Assembly (NCBI RefSeq): GCF_000004075.3
Contig: NC_026661.2
Span: forward strand, 3,844,001-3,908,000
Reading direction: 5' to 3'
Source: Cucumis sativus
Lineage: Eukaryota > Streptophyta > Magnoliopsida > Cucurbitales > Cucurbitaceae
Length of the DNA: 64,000 nucleotides
A program made the position numbers and the translations under genes. Below, piece by piece: positions 1 through 12,274 of this stretch (within the stretch, counting starts at the first letter, position 1; each line of letters opens with the position of its first letter). The notes below the pieces were generated by a model. The model ran no database searches, was not told where the DNA came from, and saw only the letters and a program-made list of their open reading frames with translations.

Positions 1-788
1 TTTACAAATGTTTTGAAATTTAATTATTATTCTACAATTATATTTTTGGTTTTTTTGAGACAATTTTAACCCTGTAATACTCTACTAATTTATAATTAAA
101 ATTTTACAAATAGTTCAAAACGTTTTTGGTAATAATCATATGAAAATATATAAATATTTTTTTAAATAATTAGTCATTATATGTCATCATTAATTGTAAT
201 CTTCACTTGGGGATTTTTTATTTATTCATTAACGAATATGGTATTGGTCCCTTAATTTGGCAAAACGTTTTTATAATTGTTTTATTCATTTTCGTATGAA
301 GAGTTTATACAAGATCGAAAATGTAATAATTGATTTTTCTTTGAAGAAACCAATATTGCATTAGGATGATCGTGGATGATTTGATCTTAATCCTAAATGA
401 GTTGTGAACTCCCGATTATGATAAAAATGTTTTGGTTTGTATGAATAAGAGCAATCACTTCAGTAGAGACTTTTCAAGCTTATCATTTTCGAAATTTATC
501 CTAGTAGGGAGCCGAGAACACAACTATACAAGAAGATATTTACACCATTTTGAACTTAGAAGAATTAAAGTATATGAGTTGTATAATACCTCGAGTTTCG
601 GAGGGGACATGAATAAACCAGTATCACATCTGTATGAGAGGGATCCTAAGGATATGGAGGTAATGTTAAGAAAAACTTAAAAAGAATTAAAAGTTGATTT
701 TGAATCTTGAATAATGAGACCTCAACTTTTCACTGGCCCGAGAGGGATTAGTTTATATACTTTTTTTTTTTACTATGAGATGGGTCAA
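1..788. other. AT-rich intergenic DNA
   Basis: No supported gene. A short open frame lies at 432-680 on the plus strand, but I recognise no domain in it and it has no splice or promoter context, so I do not call it. A poly-T run stands near 760. Confidence 0.5.
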
Positions 789-1200
789 CAGGTGGAAGAG
801 GATATCTCCACTAAGTAGATACCTCTTTAGCACTCTTATCATTCATGCTTTATTAATATAATTAAGAAAGTACAAGAAGCAAAAAAGAAAACGAACAAGG
901 GCTAGAGGGAAGCCCAAGAGACACCCAACATCAAACAATTATACAAAAGTAGAGATATTAAGTGCAATAGTGCTACTAGGATACTCTCTTTAAAGAGTGG
1001 GGATCTACTTGTCTAATGGTTCATGAGCGCTTTGATATCTTTCCAAATTTCGAAAATTTCTTTTTTCTTGAAGATTCTATTATTTCTTTCCAACCAAATC
1101 TTTCATAATGATACGAACACCAGATTGAAGAGGATATAATTTGATATAATTTTTCGTGTCCTTTTTAACAAGAAGGCAAGTGTGTTTGCACATAGGGCGG
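789..1200 (-). mobile_element. LINE 3'-end fragment (truncated)
   Basis: Read on the minus strand around 1029-1110, one frame gives the motif WLERNNRIFKKK followed by EIWKDIKALMNH and a stop. This is typical of the extreme C-terminus of plant L1-type LINE reverse-transcriptase proteins (seen in sequence; family assignment from memory). The rest of the protein is absent. The fragment fits a 5'-truncated insertion, which is normal for target-primed reverse transcription. No target-site duplication was identified. Confidence 0.5.
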
Positions 1201-1901
1201 CCACATGAATGTTGCTTTTCTAATTTGTTAAAACTTCCACATTTTTCCATAATTTTTGAGCAAATAAATGATACTTAAGAAGTTAGATGTCATTACATAT
1301 GTAAAACGATACTTTTGACCTATACAACATGTAGTTATAAGCAATGTTTAAATGGTCAATGCACTGTTTATTGGTCATTTCCACGAACATAGAAACATAT
1401 CTACAATATGAAGAGTGTAGCTATCGATCTTTAGTGATAGTTGATGAGTTTCGTTTAATTTAATTAAAATTTTTAATTAATTATTAACACATCTAATCTT
1501 AACATCCATAAAGTTCTCTTGTTAAGCTCGCCAAGGATAGTAATAAAGAGTAATTTGAATTGTTAAAATTATTTAAGAGATTTTTATTATAATAAAATTA
1601 ATATAAAATATAACGTAGTACTCCACCATAAATTTAATTATAGATACCCAAATTAAGATATATATTTGAATAAGTTTCAAATATTAAATTCATATGAATT
1701 GAATCCAATTCATATAGAATCAAACAGAGATGGATATATGCATATAATTATGTCTACATATAAATATGCATATATGAAAAACAAAGTTTTAGGCTCCACA
1801 CCACTTAAGAACATTTGCATATGTGATTCAACAACTGCTAAATGTAGAGTTTTAGTGACAATTAGCTCATCACATCATTGTAAAATACAAACAATAGGGA
1901 T
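1201..1901. other. AT-rich 3' flank of the minus-strand UGT
   Basis: No gene seen. It probably contains the 3' UTR and polyadenylation region of the minus-strand glycosyltransferase that ends at 1902. The frame at 1666-1905 shows no recognisable protein. Confidence 0.45.
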
Positions 1902-4398
1902 TTAGAAACTTACTTTTGCATGGGAATTAATCTCTATAAGCATTTCAGAAATGAGTCGATCCAAATTTGTAGATGATGACCCACCAAACTTACAAGCCTC
2001 TTCAGCCTTTGTCTTCCACTCTCTCGCATTTCTTCTGATGTCTTCACCCTTTTCTCCATCTCCCATCAAAACTCTCACAAGCTTCTCCACTTCCTCCCTC
2101 TTCACATCACTCCCAATCTCCAACCCATTCCCCCACTCTGTCTTACAATAATAACTGTTCATAGGTTGTTCTGCAAAGCACGGCCACGATAACATCGCCA
2201 CTCCTCCCACAATACTCTCCATCGTCGAGTTCCATCCACTGTGCGTCAAAAACCCTCCAACCGAAGGATGCTTCAAAACCTCTTCTTGATTGCACCACTT
2301 CACAAACATTCCTCTTCCTTCCGTCTCCGCTGCAAACTCCGCCGGCAACGATATTGTCTCTCCTCCCACTAGATTAGGCCTTACGATCCACAAGAATGGC
2401 TTCTCACTGTTGGCAAGTCCCCACGCAAATTCAACCAAGTGTTGAGGGGACATCACATTTACACTTCCAAAGCTGACGTAAACTACTGAGTTGGGTTGTT
2501 GTGAATCAAGCCATTTCATGCATTCTGATTGCACGTCCCATAGATCTAAACCGATGTCCTTGAGTTTCGCATCTTGGATTGACTCAGCAACTAATAAGTT
2601 GATTGGACCAATTGGGTAAATGGGAGGGAGCCTTGAGGAAAGTGCTTCCAAAACTTGGTGTTCTAAAGAATCAAATGTGTTCATTATTATTACATTGGCT
2701 TTGGGGAGTATTTCAAATTGTTGGATGAAAAAGTTGAGTACTGGGTTGTTTTTGTCGGTTGTTCTAATGGAGCTTGGGATATATTTCAAACTAATTTCTT
2801 TTTGCACTGGTGGGATCCATTCAATTGTTGTTTCTAAATCTCCATTTGTCATGAAGTTATCATCTACAAAGAAAAACCATAGGAAACCAAAAGTCAATTG
2901 AATTTTTTCTTCTAAATCTTATACCAACTTGCTGGTAAAAAATAACTCTACCCTTCAAATTTGGATTTTTATTTTGGTGGTTGAAAAAGTTGGTGTCAAA
3001 TTTGGATTAATAAAAGTATTTTTTTTTTTAAGTTTAAGAGTAATTTATAAAACTTTTCAACCATTTAGTAGTATTTTTTTGAAACAAAACTTAATAATTT
3101 TCATAGGCAAGCATATTCTAAACCATTTTTGAAAGTTTAGAGACATTTTCCTACACAAACTACAAAATTTATGGATATTTTGATATTTTATAATATAATC
3201 TAAACTGTATTAATTTAATGTATGATGTACTTTCAGTAAATGCCAAATTGAGTTCTACACAAAAAATTTATTTCAAATTTAATTTCCAACAACATTTTGT
3301 CGGTAACTTTACCATACTCGAAGTGTAAGATTAATAATATATATTCTCAACTATTACGTGAATATATCTCTATCCCAAACAAAATTTCGAAGCTGCTACA
3401 AATTAATTATTGAAAAGAAAGAAAAGAATAGGTTGAATCACTCAAAACCTGAAACTATAATAAGCAACATTACAGAGGCTATACTGCTGGAAAACCTGCT
3501 TTAATACGAATACTATGTCCATGTTAACGGATTGATCCAAAAGTTTGAGATGATGAATGGGAGCAATTTCAATGTGAATATCAATACTTTAATAGAAAAG
3601 AAAAAAAAAGTTTTGGCTCCATTTGGTTTTTGTTTTTTGAAAATTTAGTGTTTCCTATTTTCTTTCCTTTTCTTGTCATTGTTTTCATCCTTTAAGTAAA
3701 AAAGTTCTTTTAAAAACTTTTAAATTTCATAACTAGTCTTGGTTAAAACAAAATGGTAGAAATTAGATCAAGAAAACAAGATATTTTTGAGGTAAAAGAA
3801 ATGTTTATAGACTTAAAAGACCATATGATTAGCAGAGAGAAGGAGTTGTTAGTAAATGACATTGGGAAAATGGAGTCTTGTTTGATATACCTTTAAAAGG
3901 CAGCAAGCCATGTTCAACAAGTTTTGCATACTGCATATATCCAAGGCACCCACAAGCACTAGCAGTCCAAAACGTAGCAATGGGAATCCCAAATTGACGG
4001 GCAGCAAACACGGTGAAAGTCATGAGCCCATCGCCAACAATGCACGAGACCGGTGGAATAACGCCACCACTCGAGTTGATCTCCGAAATGACACTGCAGA
4101 GTGGGGCTAAGCAATTGCGGGAGGTGGAATAGAAGAGTGAAGGAATATTTCGTCCTTGGGTAGCCTTACTATCGCACGATGGGAGTCCATCGGGAATGGC
4201 TCTGAAGTGAAAGTCAGGCAAGCCATCCAAAGAGTTGGGACCTCGAGTTCTAAGGAGACATCTATGGTTGTATTCTGTGTTGACAAACGTTATGTGGAAG
4301 CCTTTGTGGTGAAAGAGTTTTGCAAGGTTTAGCATTGGAGTTATGTGGCTTTGACTTGGGAAGGGGACGAACACAGCATGAGGTTTCTTGTTACCCTT
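1902..4398 (-). pseudogene. UGT85A: UGT85A-like UDP-glycosyltransferase, start codon apparently lost
   Basis: Family 1 glycosyltransferase, which in this family moves glucose from UDP-glucose to small acceptors such as iridoid or terpene aglycones in the cytosol. Exons are complement(1902..2863) and complement(3891..about 4398), separated by a 1027-base GT-AG intron at the position used by the other copies here (AAAG|GT ... TAG|AT). The joined frame is 1470 bases and is open throughout. The C-terminal half holds the PSPG donor-binding box (WCNQEEVLKHPSVGGFLTHS, then GWNS and WPCFAEQ). At the expected start, minus-strand codons read TGA, then lysine codons, then AAG GGT AAC AAG AAA CCT CAT GCT. 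The AAG (4398-4396) stands where the family has ATG-GGT, and no ATG lies between it and the TGA. The next in-frame ATG comes after the N-terminal catalytic histidine motif (here QSHI instead of QGHI). Either the copy is dead or the assembly has one wrong base. Confidence 0.8.
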
Positions 4399-4444
4399 TT
4401 TTTTTTTTCAGTTTAGTATGAGGTTTGGGGTTTGGTTTGTTTGT

Positions 4445-4452
4445 TTATATAG
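4445..4452 (-). promoter_or_regulatory. TATA box of the minus-strand UGT
   Basis: The minus strand reads TATATAAA about 50 bases upstream of the expected initiation site. Spacing and sequence fit a plant core promoter, so transcription may persist although the start codon is missing. Confidence 0.45.
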
Positions 4453-5010
4453 GCCTCTAATAACGTGCAATACATCATCAATGGCATGGACTTGTCTTTT
4501 CTCAACAGTACGTTTGAAGAGATTGGTGATTTGAATGGATGAGATCAAATAAAAAATGACTCACTTTTTAAAAATTCGCCAATGAAAAACACGTCCACCC
4601 ACTTGCAATTGAGAAGATCACTTCATAGAGGATTTTTTTTAAAAATAATGTAAAATTTGAAACATATTTCAAAAATAGGGTGGATGCAAAACTATTTTAA
4701 AAAATAGGTGTTTTGAGGTGAAGTCTCGTACACCACTTCCATGCAGTGGACCCCACATATTCTATTTTTTCCTTATTTTTATATTTATACTACACTGGGC
4801 TCCACATTTTTTTAATTTTCTCATTATTTATATACGTGAGTTTCACACACTTCACTTTTTCTCATCATTTATATATACATACTCACATAAGATATAATAT
4901 ATATATTATACATTCAAATTCTAAAAATATCTTTCTTTATTAAATTAATTTATTTTTTTATTTTTTTCTTTATATATATTTAAATATCACAATCTTCAAT
5001 CTTCAAAGTT
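4453..5010. other. AT-rich intergenic DNA between UGT and plastid insert
   Basis: Low-complexity T-rich stretches (4740-4980), no gene recognised. The open frame at 4746-4943 is composition driven. Confidence 0.45.
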
Positions 5011-5290
5011 TATGGAATCTTTATGCTCAAAACCCCGATTCAAATAATCATTTATTTGGTACTTCCGAAGGAGCAGGAACTGCCATTCTAACCCTTCTCG
5101 GGGGATTCCATCCGCAAACCCAAAGTTTATGGCTGACTGATATGGCTCATCATCATTTAGCTATTGCATTTATTTTTCTTGTTGTCGGTTAACCAATTTC
5201 GAAATTGGATACAATATAAAAGATCTTTTAGAAGCACATGTTTTTCATCGGGGAACAATTGGGGCGCTGACATAAAGGCCTTTATGACAT
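5011..5290 (+). pseudogene. psaB: Nuclear plastid-DNA insertion: decayed psaB fragment
   Basis: Translation in the plus strand gives [20 protein letters not shown], then a segment containing [16 protein letters not shown] and [13 protein letters not shown], which I recognise as part of the photosystem I P700 apoprotein A2 (PsaB). After about 5189 the frame is broken by a stop and substitutions, but similarity continues (KDLLEAH-like, GRGHKGLYD-like) to about 5290. The plastid gene encodes a protein of roughly 734 residues, so only a small internal piece is present. The fragment has no promoter and cannot be functional. It is an NUPT whose decay shows it is not plastid contamination. Confidence 0.85.
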
Positions 5291-7368
5291 GATCAATAAA
5301 TATATTAAAATATAGTTTTCATTCATTTCATAAATGTCACATGCCATGTCGAATTTCAAAGAATTTTCAAATACCTTTGTCGTTAGTTTTGAGTGAAAAT
5401 CGTTAAAATTTTTGTTTTAATAATACCTATGAACTATGGAATAATTTCACAATGACTCTTGAACTAAAGAAGATTAAAAAAAATACATTCATTGATAAAA
5501 AGAAAATTTGTAATAATTTTCTCACCAACAAAAATTTCAAGTTAAAACATAAAATTCCAAAAAACTTTACAAAACTCCATAATAGAGGTTTCTCCTTCAA
5601 ACATACTAAAACGATAACTAGTTATGTATTTAATTATTAAAACAGTAAACTTTTAAAAATACACTCAAAGTTTCAAAAGTTTCAAAGCAAAATTAAAACT
5701 AAAAAAATGTTAGAAAAAATACATATGATATCATACACACAAACTACTAATACCGTCTTGCTTATCTATTTTTATGCACACTTTAGTAAGGTCTATTGAA
5801 CGGAATAAGAACAAGAAAAAAAATTAATGCAAACATCAAACTATTCTAAGACTTGAATTATTTTAATGAAGTTGAGATATTAATAGTTGTACGTGCATTC
5901 GTATCCAAATACATTTTTTTATTTGACTAATTATTGTTTAGGTATATTTAAAAAGAAATAACTTTGAAAATTTATGAGTTTTTTTTGAAGAATTTTATAT
6001 TTTAACTTACAATTTAATTTTACTTTGGATAATGAAAAATTTGGTGTAAAAATATATTAATGAGAATATACATCTAACCTTTTTTTTTTAGTTTAAAGTT
6101 AATTATAAAGCTTTAGAAATAAAACTTCAATAATTTTAATTTAAAACTAACTGTAAGAGTAAAAGGTTAGAGGCAATTTTTATAATTAGCTTGCATCGAG
6201 TAACGTGCAGTGTGTATTATGTATGGAGTATTCTTATTAAAATAACATCAAATTGATTATCATTAGACGTGCAATAATAAGCATTGTAGTTCGAGCAACG
6301 AGAAGCTGAGTACGTGGAGAGTTGTGGACTATACACAGATTGAATTTAAGGCAAATATAATAGATAATTTCACATGGTACTAACCTAAGTTGAATCTCAT
6401 TTTTCATTGACTTTCAAAATATGGCAAAAGAAGAAAAAGATCATTTGGATGATACAAAAAATCCCTTTCTTTTTTTGTTTTGTGTTTCGAAATGTAATGC
6501 CTAGAATTTTGAACCAAGTGTAGTGGGTGTTGATATTTTATTTTAATTTGCTTTTGTCTTGTCCTCTCATTTTCCAAGTGATCAGTGTTGAAAAGTCGAA
6601 TGGTAGACGATGTTCTGTCATTTGTTAGACAAAAACTCTTGCTGCTAATTCCCATATTTACACATTTGCTCTCAAAACTCACCTTTGAAAAGATTTCGTA
6701 ATAAACAGACAAGTAGTTTGATTTCAATATCTTTGGTGTTGGTAATTAATTTCGTACTCTGTGAAGGAATGATTAGTTATAGAACTTAATTTTTAGAAAA
6801 TGTTAATCGGAGTTGGTAAACAGGTCCATCTCTCTTACCAATTTCAGGTTGTGGTTTATATTTTATGCAAATAGAAGTAAAATTTCACGTGCTGTACATT
6901 ACCCTCAATCATTATTTACTTGTCGTTTCAAATTCAATGTCCTTACAATTATTGAGAGAGTGAGCCCAATTTGACATTCAATGTCCTTACAATTATTGAG
7001 AGAGTGAGCCCAATGGTCAGCTGAAGGAATTAATGATAGGAAACTGTGAAAACTAAAGACATGGACAGAATAGCAAGAAAGTCCAGGGATAATAAATTAT
7101 CTTGTTAGGATAATTTTACTCATTCTAGTGATTGTCTTCTAACGAACTATATTTTGTGGAATTAAATCGAAATTTGAACAAAAGTTACAAAAAGAAGAAA
7201 TTAGAAGAAGATACATATTTGTGTTTTAATAGTTTTTTCCTACTTGCATGAATAAACAATATCCAAATTGAATAGTTAACTACATCAGATTTAAGTCTAA
7301 AATAAACAATACTACGTCATTGTACAAACATGTGAAAATACAATTTGTTTTCCCAATGAGTTTGAGCC
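5291..7368. other. 5' flank of tandem unit A (homologous to 30,960-34,436)
   Basis: No gene seen. Several stretches match the upstream region of the unit C UGT. Examples are the AATGCCTAGAATTTTGAACC segment at about 6493 and again near 32,230, and the ATTTCACAATGACTCTTGAA area at about 5442 against a diverged match near 31,575. This marks the region as the 5' part of a duplicated UGT unit. Confidence 0.6.
6932..7014. repeat. 39-bp direct repeat, two copies, period 44
   Basis: The block beginning ATTCAATGTCCTTACAATTA and ending GAGCCCAAT occurs at 6932-6970 and 6976-7014. The corresponding place upstream of the unit C UGT (near 33,535) has one diverged copy, so the doubling is specific to unit A. 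Confidence 0.85.
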
Positions 7369-7375
7369 TATCAAA
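7369..7375 (+). promoter_or_regulatory. Mutated TATA box of truncated UGT copy A
   Basis: The conserved promoter segment GTTTGAGCCTAT is followed by CAAAAAG here. Copies B and C have TATAAAA at the same point. The A to C change removes the canonical TATA core, so this copy probably lost promoter strength as well as its coding sequence. Confidence 0.5.
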
Positions 7376-7436
7376 AAGAACCTAAACCAAACCCAAAACC
7401 CCATCCCTCATTTCTAGAAACTAAGAGAGAAAAAAA

Positions 7437-7832
7437 ATGGGTTCTCTTACCAAAGTAGACCAAGGAAAACAGCAACCTCATGCAGTGCTCTTCCCATACC
7501 CATCTCAAGGCCACATAAGTCCCATGCTAAAGCTTGCAAAACTCTTTCACCACAAAGGCTTTCACATAACGTTTGTCAATACAGAATACAACCATAGACG
7601 TCTCCTCAGATCCCGAGGTCCCAACTCTTTGGATGGCTTGCCTGACTTTCATTTTAGAGCCATTCCCGACGGCCTCCCACCGTCCGACGGCAACTCCACC
7701 CAACATGTTCCTTCACTCTGCTATTCCGCTTCCCGCAATTGTTTGGCTCCACTCTGTAGTCTCATTTCGGAGATCAACTCGAGTGGCACTGTTCCACCAG
7801 TTTCCTGTATTATTGGCGATGGGGTCATGACT
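7437..7832 (+). pseudogene. UGT85A: UGT85A-like copy A, truncated in exon 1 at a copia LTR
   Basis: The first 132 codons are nearly identical to intact copy B, starting [17 protein letters not shown] and including the PSQGHI catalytic-histidine motif. At 7833 the reading frame runs into the TGTTAG terminus of a copia LTR. The last host bases are GGGGTCATGACT, which in copy B continue into TTCACTG. The rest of exon 1, the intron and exon 2 with the PSPG donor-binding box are not found on the far side of the element. There the sequence is the promoter of copy B. The copy therefore cannot make an active enzyme; at most a short N-terminal polypeptide would result. Confidence 0.9.
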
Positions 7833-8215
7833 TGTTAGAAATTAATAAGCTAGATACATTATGGATAACAAATTAATAGATACATTTCTAGTTTCAAGAT
7901 ACATATGCATTTCTAGATACATGTAATTATTCAAGTACATGAATGGTATGTATTCATGTACTTCATTTATTTTGTGTCTTTTAGGAAGTGTCTCTTGAAT
8001 ACTATATATATAGAGATCATTTCCTTCATTTATATACAAGATAAAAGAATCAAATCAATAGAAGCAAATATTGAGTTTTAGAAAGTAAGTGAGTTTCAAG
8101 AGAACAACATTCTTCTCTTGTGTGTTATTGAGTTTTCTAAGAGAAAAAATTTCTTCTCTTAAAAGTTTGTGAGATTTAGAGTGAATTTAGAGTGGGCTCG
8201 TCAACGCCTCCAACA
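7833..8215 (+). repeat. 5' LTR of copia element 1
   Basis: 383 bases, TGTTAGAAATTAATAAGCTA at the start and CCTCCAACA at the end. It contains TATATATATAGAG near 8004, a likely LTR promoter TATA box. Short open frames inside it on the minus strand are not genes. Confidence 0.92.
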
Positions 8216-8218
8216 AAG

Positions 8219-8230
8219 TGGTATCAGAGC
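8219..8230 (+). other. Primer-binding site (initiator Met-tRNA type)
   Basis: TGGTATCAGAGC stands three bases after the 5' LTR. This is the standard plant copia minus-strand primer site complementary to the 3' end of initiator tRNA-Met. Confidence 0.9.
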
Positions 8231-8242
8231 AAGGATTGAAAG

Positions 8243-11200
8243 ATGTCATCTAACATGTTGCAGCCTCAACCTCGTTTTGAGGGAAAAAACTATAGGCGGT
8301 GGAGCCAGCAAATGAAGGTTCTTTATGGATCTCAAGATCTTTGGGATATTGTTGACATCGGATATTCAGAGCCAGAAAGTGAGAATGGTCTTTCAGCACA
8401 ACAACTCAATGAGTTGAGAGATGCTAGAAAAAAGATAAGAAGGCATTATTTTTCATCTACCAATCTGTGGATGAAAATATTTTTGAAAGAATATCAGGAG
8501 TCTCTACTGCTAAAGCAGCATGGGATGCATTGCAAAATTTGTATGAAGGAGAAGAAAAGGTAAAATTGGTCCGGTTACAAACACTTCGAGCTGAATTTGA
8601 TACAATTCGAATGAAAGATTCTGAAACTATTGAAGAATTTTTCAACCGTGTTCTCTTAATTGTTAATCAATTGAGATCAAATGGAGAAACAATTGAAGAT
8701 CAAAGGATTGTTGAGAAGATTCTTAGAAGCATGACTAGAAGATATGAGCATTGTTGTTGTAGCAATTGAAGAATCCAAAGATTTGTCAACTCTCTCTATA
8801 AATAGCTTAATGGGATCTCTTCAATCTCATGAGCTCAGATTGAAGATGTTTGATTCTACTCCTTCAGAAGAAGCTTTTCATATGCAGTCCTCCTATAGAG
8901 GTCGATCCAATGGAAGAAGAGGTGGACGTGGTGGTAGAGGCAATGGACGATCCAACGTTGTAACAAATACAGAGTCAGAAAGCAGGGACAATCAATTTTT
9001 TTCAAATAGAGGACGAGGAAGAAGTTCAAATAGAGGAAGAGGTAGAAGTGGTGGTCGTGGAGATTTTTCTCACATACAATGTTTCAATTGTAGACGTTAT
9101 GGACATTTTCAAGCAGACTGTTGGTCTAAGAAGACTAATTCTAATCAAGCAGAAACCACACTAATGCATGAGCAATCAAATAATGATCAAGGTCTTCTCT
9201 TCCTCACTCTCAATGTTCAAGAATCAAGCACTGAAGAAATATGGTATCTTGATAGTGGTTGTAGTAACCACATGACAGGAAGAAAGGATATTTTTATATC
9301 TTTAGATGAATCTCATCAAAATGTAGTGAAGACTGGTGACAACAAGATGCTTGAAGTCAAAGGAAAAGGAGATATTCTTGTCAAGACAAAAATGGGAGCA
9401 AAAAAAATTACTGATGTGTATTATGTTTCAGGTCTCAAACACAATCTTTTAAGTGTTGGACAACTTCTCCTAAGAGGACATGATGTTATTTTTAAAGATA
9501 ACATATGTGAGATTAGAACCAAGAATGGAGATCTCATAACGAAGGTTCGTATGACTCACAACAAAATGTTTCCAATTAAAATATGTTATGAGAAGCTTGT
9601 TTGTTTTGAGACTTTAGTAAATGACACCTCATGGTTATGGCATTGTCGATTTTGGGCACCTAAGTTTTGACACTTTGTCTCACATGTGTCAACAACATAT
9701 GGTGAGAGGAATTGTCAAATTAAAAAGGAAGATCAACTCTGTGAAGCATGTGTTTCGGAAAGCATCATCGAAATTCATTTCCGACTGGAGGTTCTTGGAG
9801 AGCATCAAAACCACTCGAGCTTGTTCATACAGACTTATGTGGACCTATGAGAACTACTACACATGGAGGTAACCGTTATTTTCTCACATTTATTGATGAC
9901 TACAGTCGAAAAACATGGATTTATCTACTAAAAGAAAAGAGTGCTACTTTCGAATGTTTCAAGACATTCAAAGCAATGGTGGAAAATGAAAGTAACTTGA
10001 AATTGAAATCATTGCGTTCGGATCGTGGAGGAGAATATATTGTTTTTGCAGATTTCTTGAAGGAAAATGGAATCAAGCATCAGAAGACTGTTCGAAGAAC
10101 TCCTCAACAAAACGGAGTTGCAGAGAGGAAAAATAGAATAATAATGGAACTTGCAAGAAGTATGTTGAAGGCAAAGAAGCTTCCTGATCAATTTTGGGGA
10201 GACGCAGTAACTTGTGCTGTTTATCTCCTAAATAGAGCTTCAACGAAAAGTGTGCAAGGTATTACTCCTCAAGAAGCATGGAGCGGATTGAAACCAACCG
10301 TTAGTCACCTAAGAGTGTTTGGGTGCATTGCTTACTCTCACATTTCAGATGAGAAAAGAGGTAAGCTAGATGATAAATCAGAGAAATGCATTTTTGTTGG
10401 GTACAGTGAGAACTCTAAGGCCTACAGACTATACAATCCGATAAGTAAGAAAGTTATTATTAGTCGAGATGTCAAGTTCGATGAAGCAAAATTGTGGCAA
10501 TGGAATGCACCAAATGAAGACCAAAATCCATTACATGTTGATATGGATGGAAAAAAAGATGCTCGAGACTTGGAGCTTGAAGTAACTCAACCACTGACTT
10601 CACCTTCTTCATCACACTCCACAAGTGATGAAGAAACTACTCCAAGGAAGACCAGAAATATTCAAGAGATCTATAATACTTCAAGAAGGATACTAGATGA
10701 AGAACATGTTGATTTTGCTTTATTTGCAAATGTTGATCCTGTATACTTTGAAGAAGCAATTCAAGATGAAAATTGGAAAGATGCAATGAATCAAGAGATT
10801 GATGCAATAAGAAGAAACGAGACATGGGAGTTAGTAAAATTACCAGAAAATAAAAAGGCTCTTGGAGTCAAATGGATCTATAGAACAAAGCTAAAGCAAA
10901 ACGGAGAAGTGCAAAAATACAAAGCCAGACTCGTTGTAAAAGGTTACAAACAAAAGTTTGGTGTGGATTATGAAGAAGTTTTTGCACCGGTAACTCGCTT
11001 GGAGACTGTTCGTTTGTTGTTAGCCCTTGCAGCAAAAAATAACTGGAAAGTTCATCAAATGGATGTAAAGTCAGCATTCCTAAATGGGTATTTAGAGGAT
11101 GAAATATATGTTGAGCAACCCCCGGTTATGCAAAGATTGGAGAAGAAAATAAGGTGTGTCGATTAAAGAAAGCCTTGTATGGGCTAAAGCAAGCACCAAG

Positions 11201-12262
11201 GGCTTGGTACAGTCGCATCGACAATTTTTTCTTAAAGGATGGTTTCAGAAGATGTCCATATGAACATGCTCTCTACACCAAAGAAGATGAAAATGGTAAT
11301 TTCTTGATAATTTGTCTATATGTTGATGATTTAATATTTACGGGCAACTCAAATATGATGATTGAAGAATTCAAAGAGAGCATGAAAAAGGAATTTGAGA
11401 TGACTGATATGGGTTTACTTCATTATTTTCTTGGTATTGAAGTTAAACAAGGTGATAATGAGATTGCAATTTTCCAAAAGAAGTATGCAAAAGATTTGTT
11501 GAAAAAGTTCAAAATGGAGAATGCTTATCCTGCCAGTACTCCTATGGAATTGGGTTTAAAGTTAAGTAAGCATGATGTTAGTGAAGCTTTTGATGCCACC
11601 ATTTATAGAAGTTTGGTTGGAAGTTTAATGTATTTAACTACAACTAGACCTGATATTATGTTCTCGGTCAGTTTATTGAGTAGATTTATGACATCACCAA
11701 AGAAAGTCATTGGGAAGCTGGAAAGAGAGTTCTTAGATACATTCTTGGAACTGTTGATCATGGAATCCACTATAAAAGGAATGTGGATAATGTTCTTGTT
11801 GGCTACAGTGATAGTGATTGGGGAGGAAATATTGATGATTTCAAAAGTACTTCTGGGTATGTATTTAATATTGGTTCTGGAGCAGTTTCATGGGCATCAA
11901 AGAAGCAAGATGTTGTAGCATTGTCCACAACAGAAGCTGAATACATTTCTTTGTCTGTTGCTAGTTGTCAAGCACTTTGGCTAAGAAATGTACTACATGA
12001 ATTGAAGTGTCCTCAAGAGAAAGGAACCATCATGTTCTGTGACAATCAATCATCTATTTCACTTTCGAAGAATCCCGTTTTTCATGGAAGAAGCAAACAC
12101 ATAAACATCAAATATCATTTCATCAAAGAATTGATCAAAGATGGAGAAGTATATATCAGGTATTGCAAGACTCAAGATCAAGTTGCAGACGTATTCACAA
12201 AAGCATTAAAGACAGATTCATTCTTGAAAATGAAAGAGAAGCTCGGAGTTTGGGAAGTCTAG
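8243..12262 (+). pseudogene. Copia element 1 gag-pol, broken by frameshifts
   Basis: Homology runs through all three frames. Gag starts at 8243 and has a CCHC zinc knuckle (CFNCRRYGHFQADC, near 9080). The protease motif LDSGCSNHM is at about 9247. Integrase (HTDLCGPM, then FIDDYSRKTW) starts near 9825. Reverse transcriptase has YVDDL near 11,320. RNase H has YSDSDWGG near 11,805. The frame changes near 8432, 8745, 9650, 9760, 11,125 and 11,710; each break looks like a single-base gain or loss, several in homopolymers. No polyprotein can be made from this copy as read. Any recent movement would have needed proteins supplied in trans, unless the indels are assembly errors. Confidence 0.88.
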
Positions 12263-12265
12263 CTT

Positions 12266-12272
12266 AAGGGGG
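12266..12272 (+). other. Polypurine tract of copia element 1
   Basis: AAGGGGG two bases before the 3' LTR, the expected plus-strand priming site. Confidence 0.75.
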
Positions 12273-12274
12273 CA

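Noticed and set aside
432-680. 82-residue open frame on the plus strand
   Set aside because: No recognisable domain, no splice or promoter context, AT-rich surroundings; open frame of this size is expected by chance.
7842-8039. Minus-strand frame repeated at 12,284-12,493
   Set aside because: Both copies lie in the LTRs and do not carry a domain.
8219-8230. tRNA-like sequence TGGTATCAGAGC (also 21,710 and 26,972)
   Set aside because: It is the retrotransposon primer-binding site, not a tRNA gene; no cloverleaf around it.
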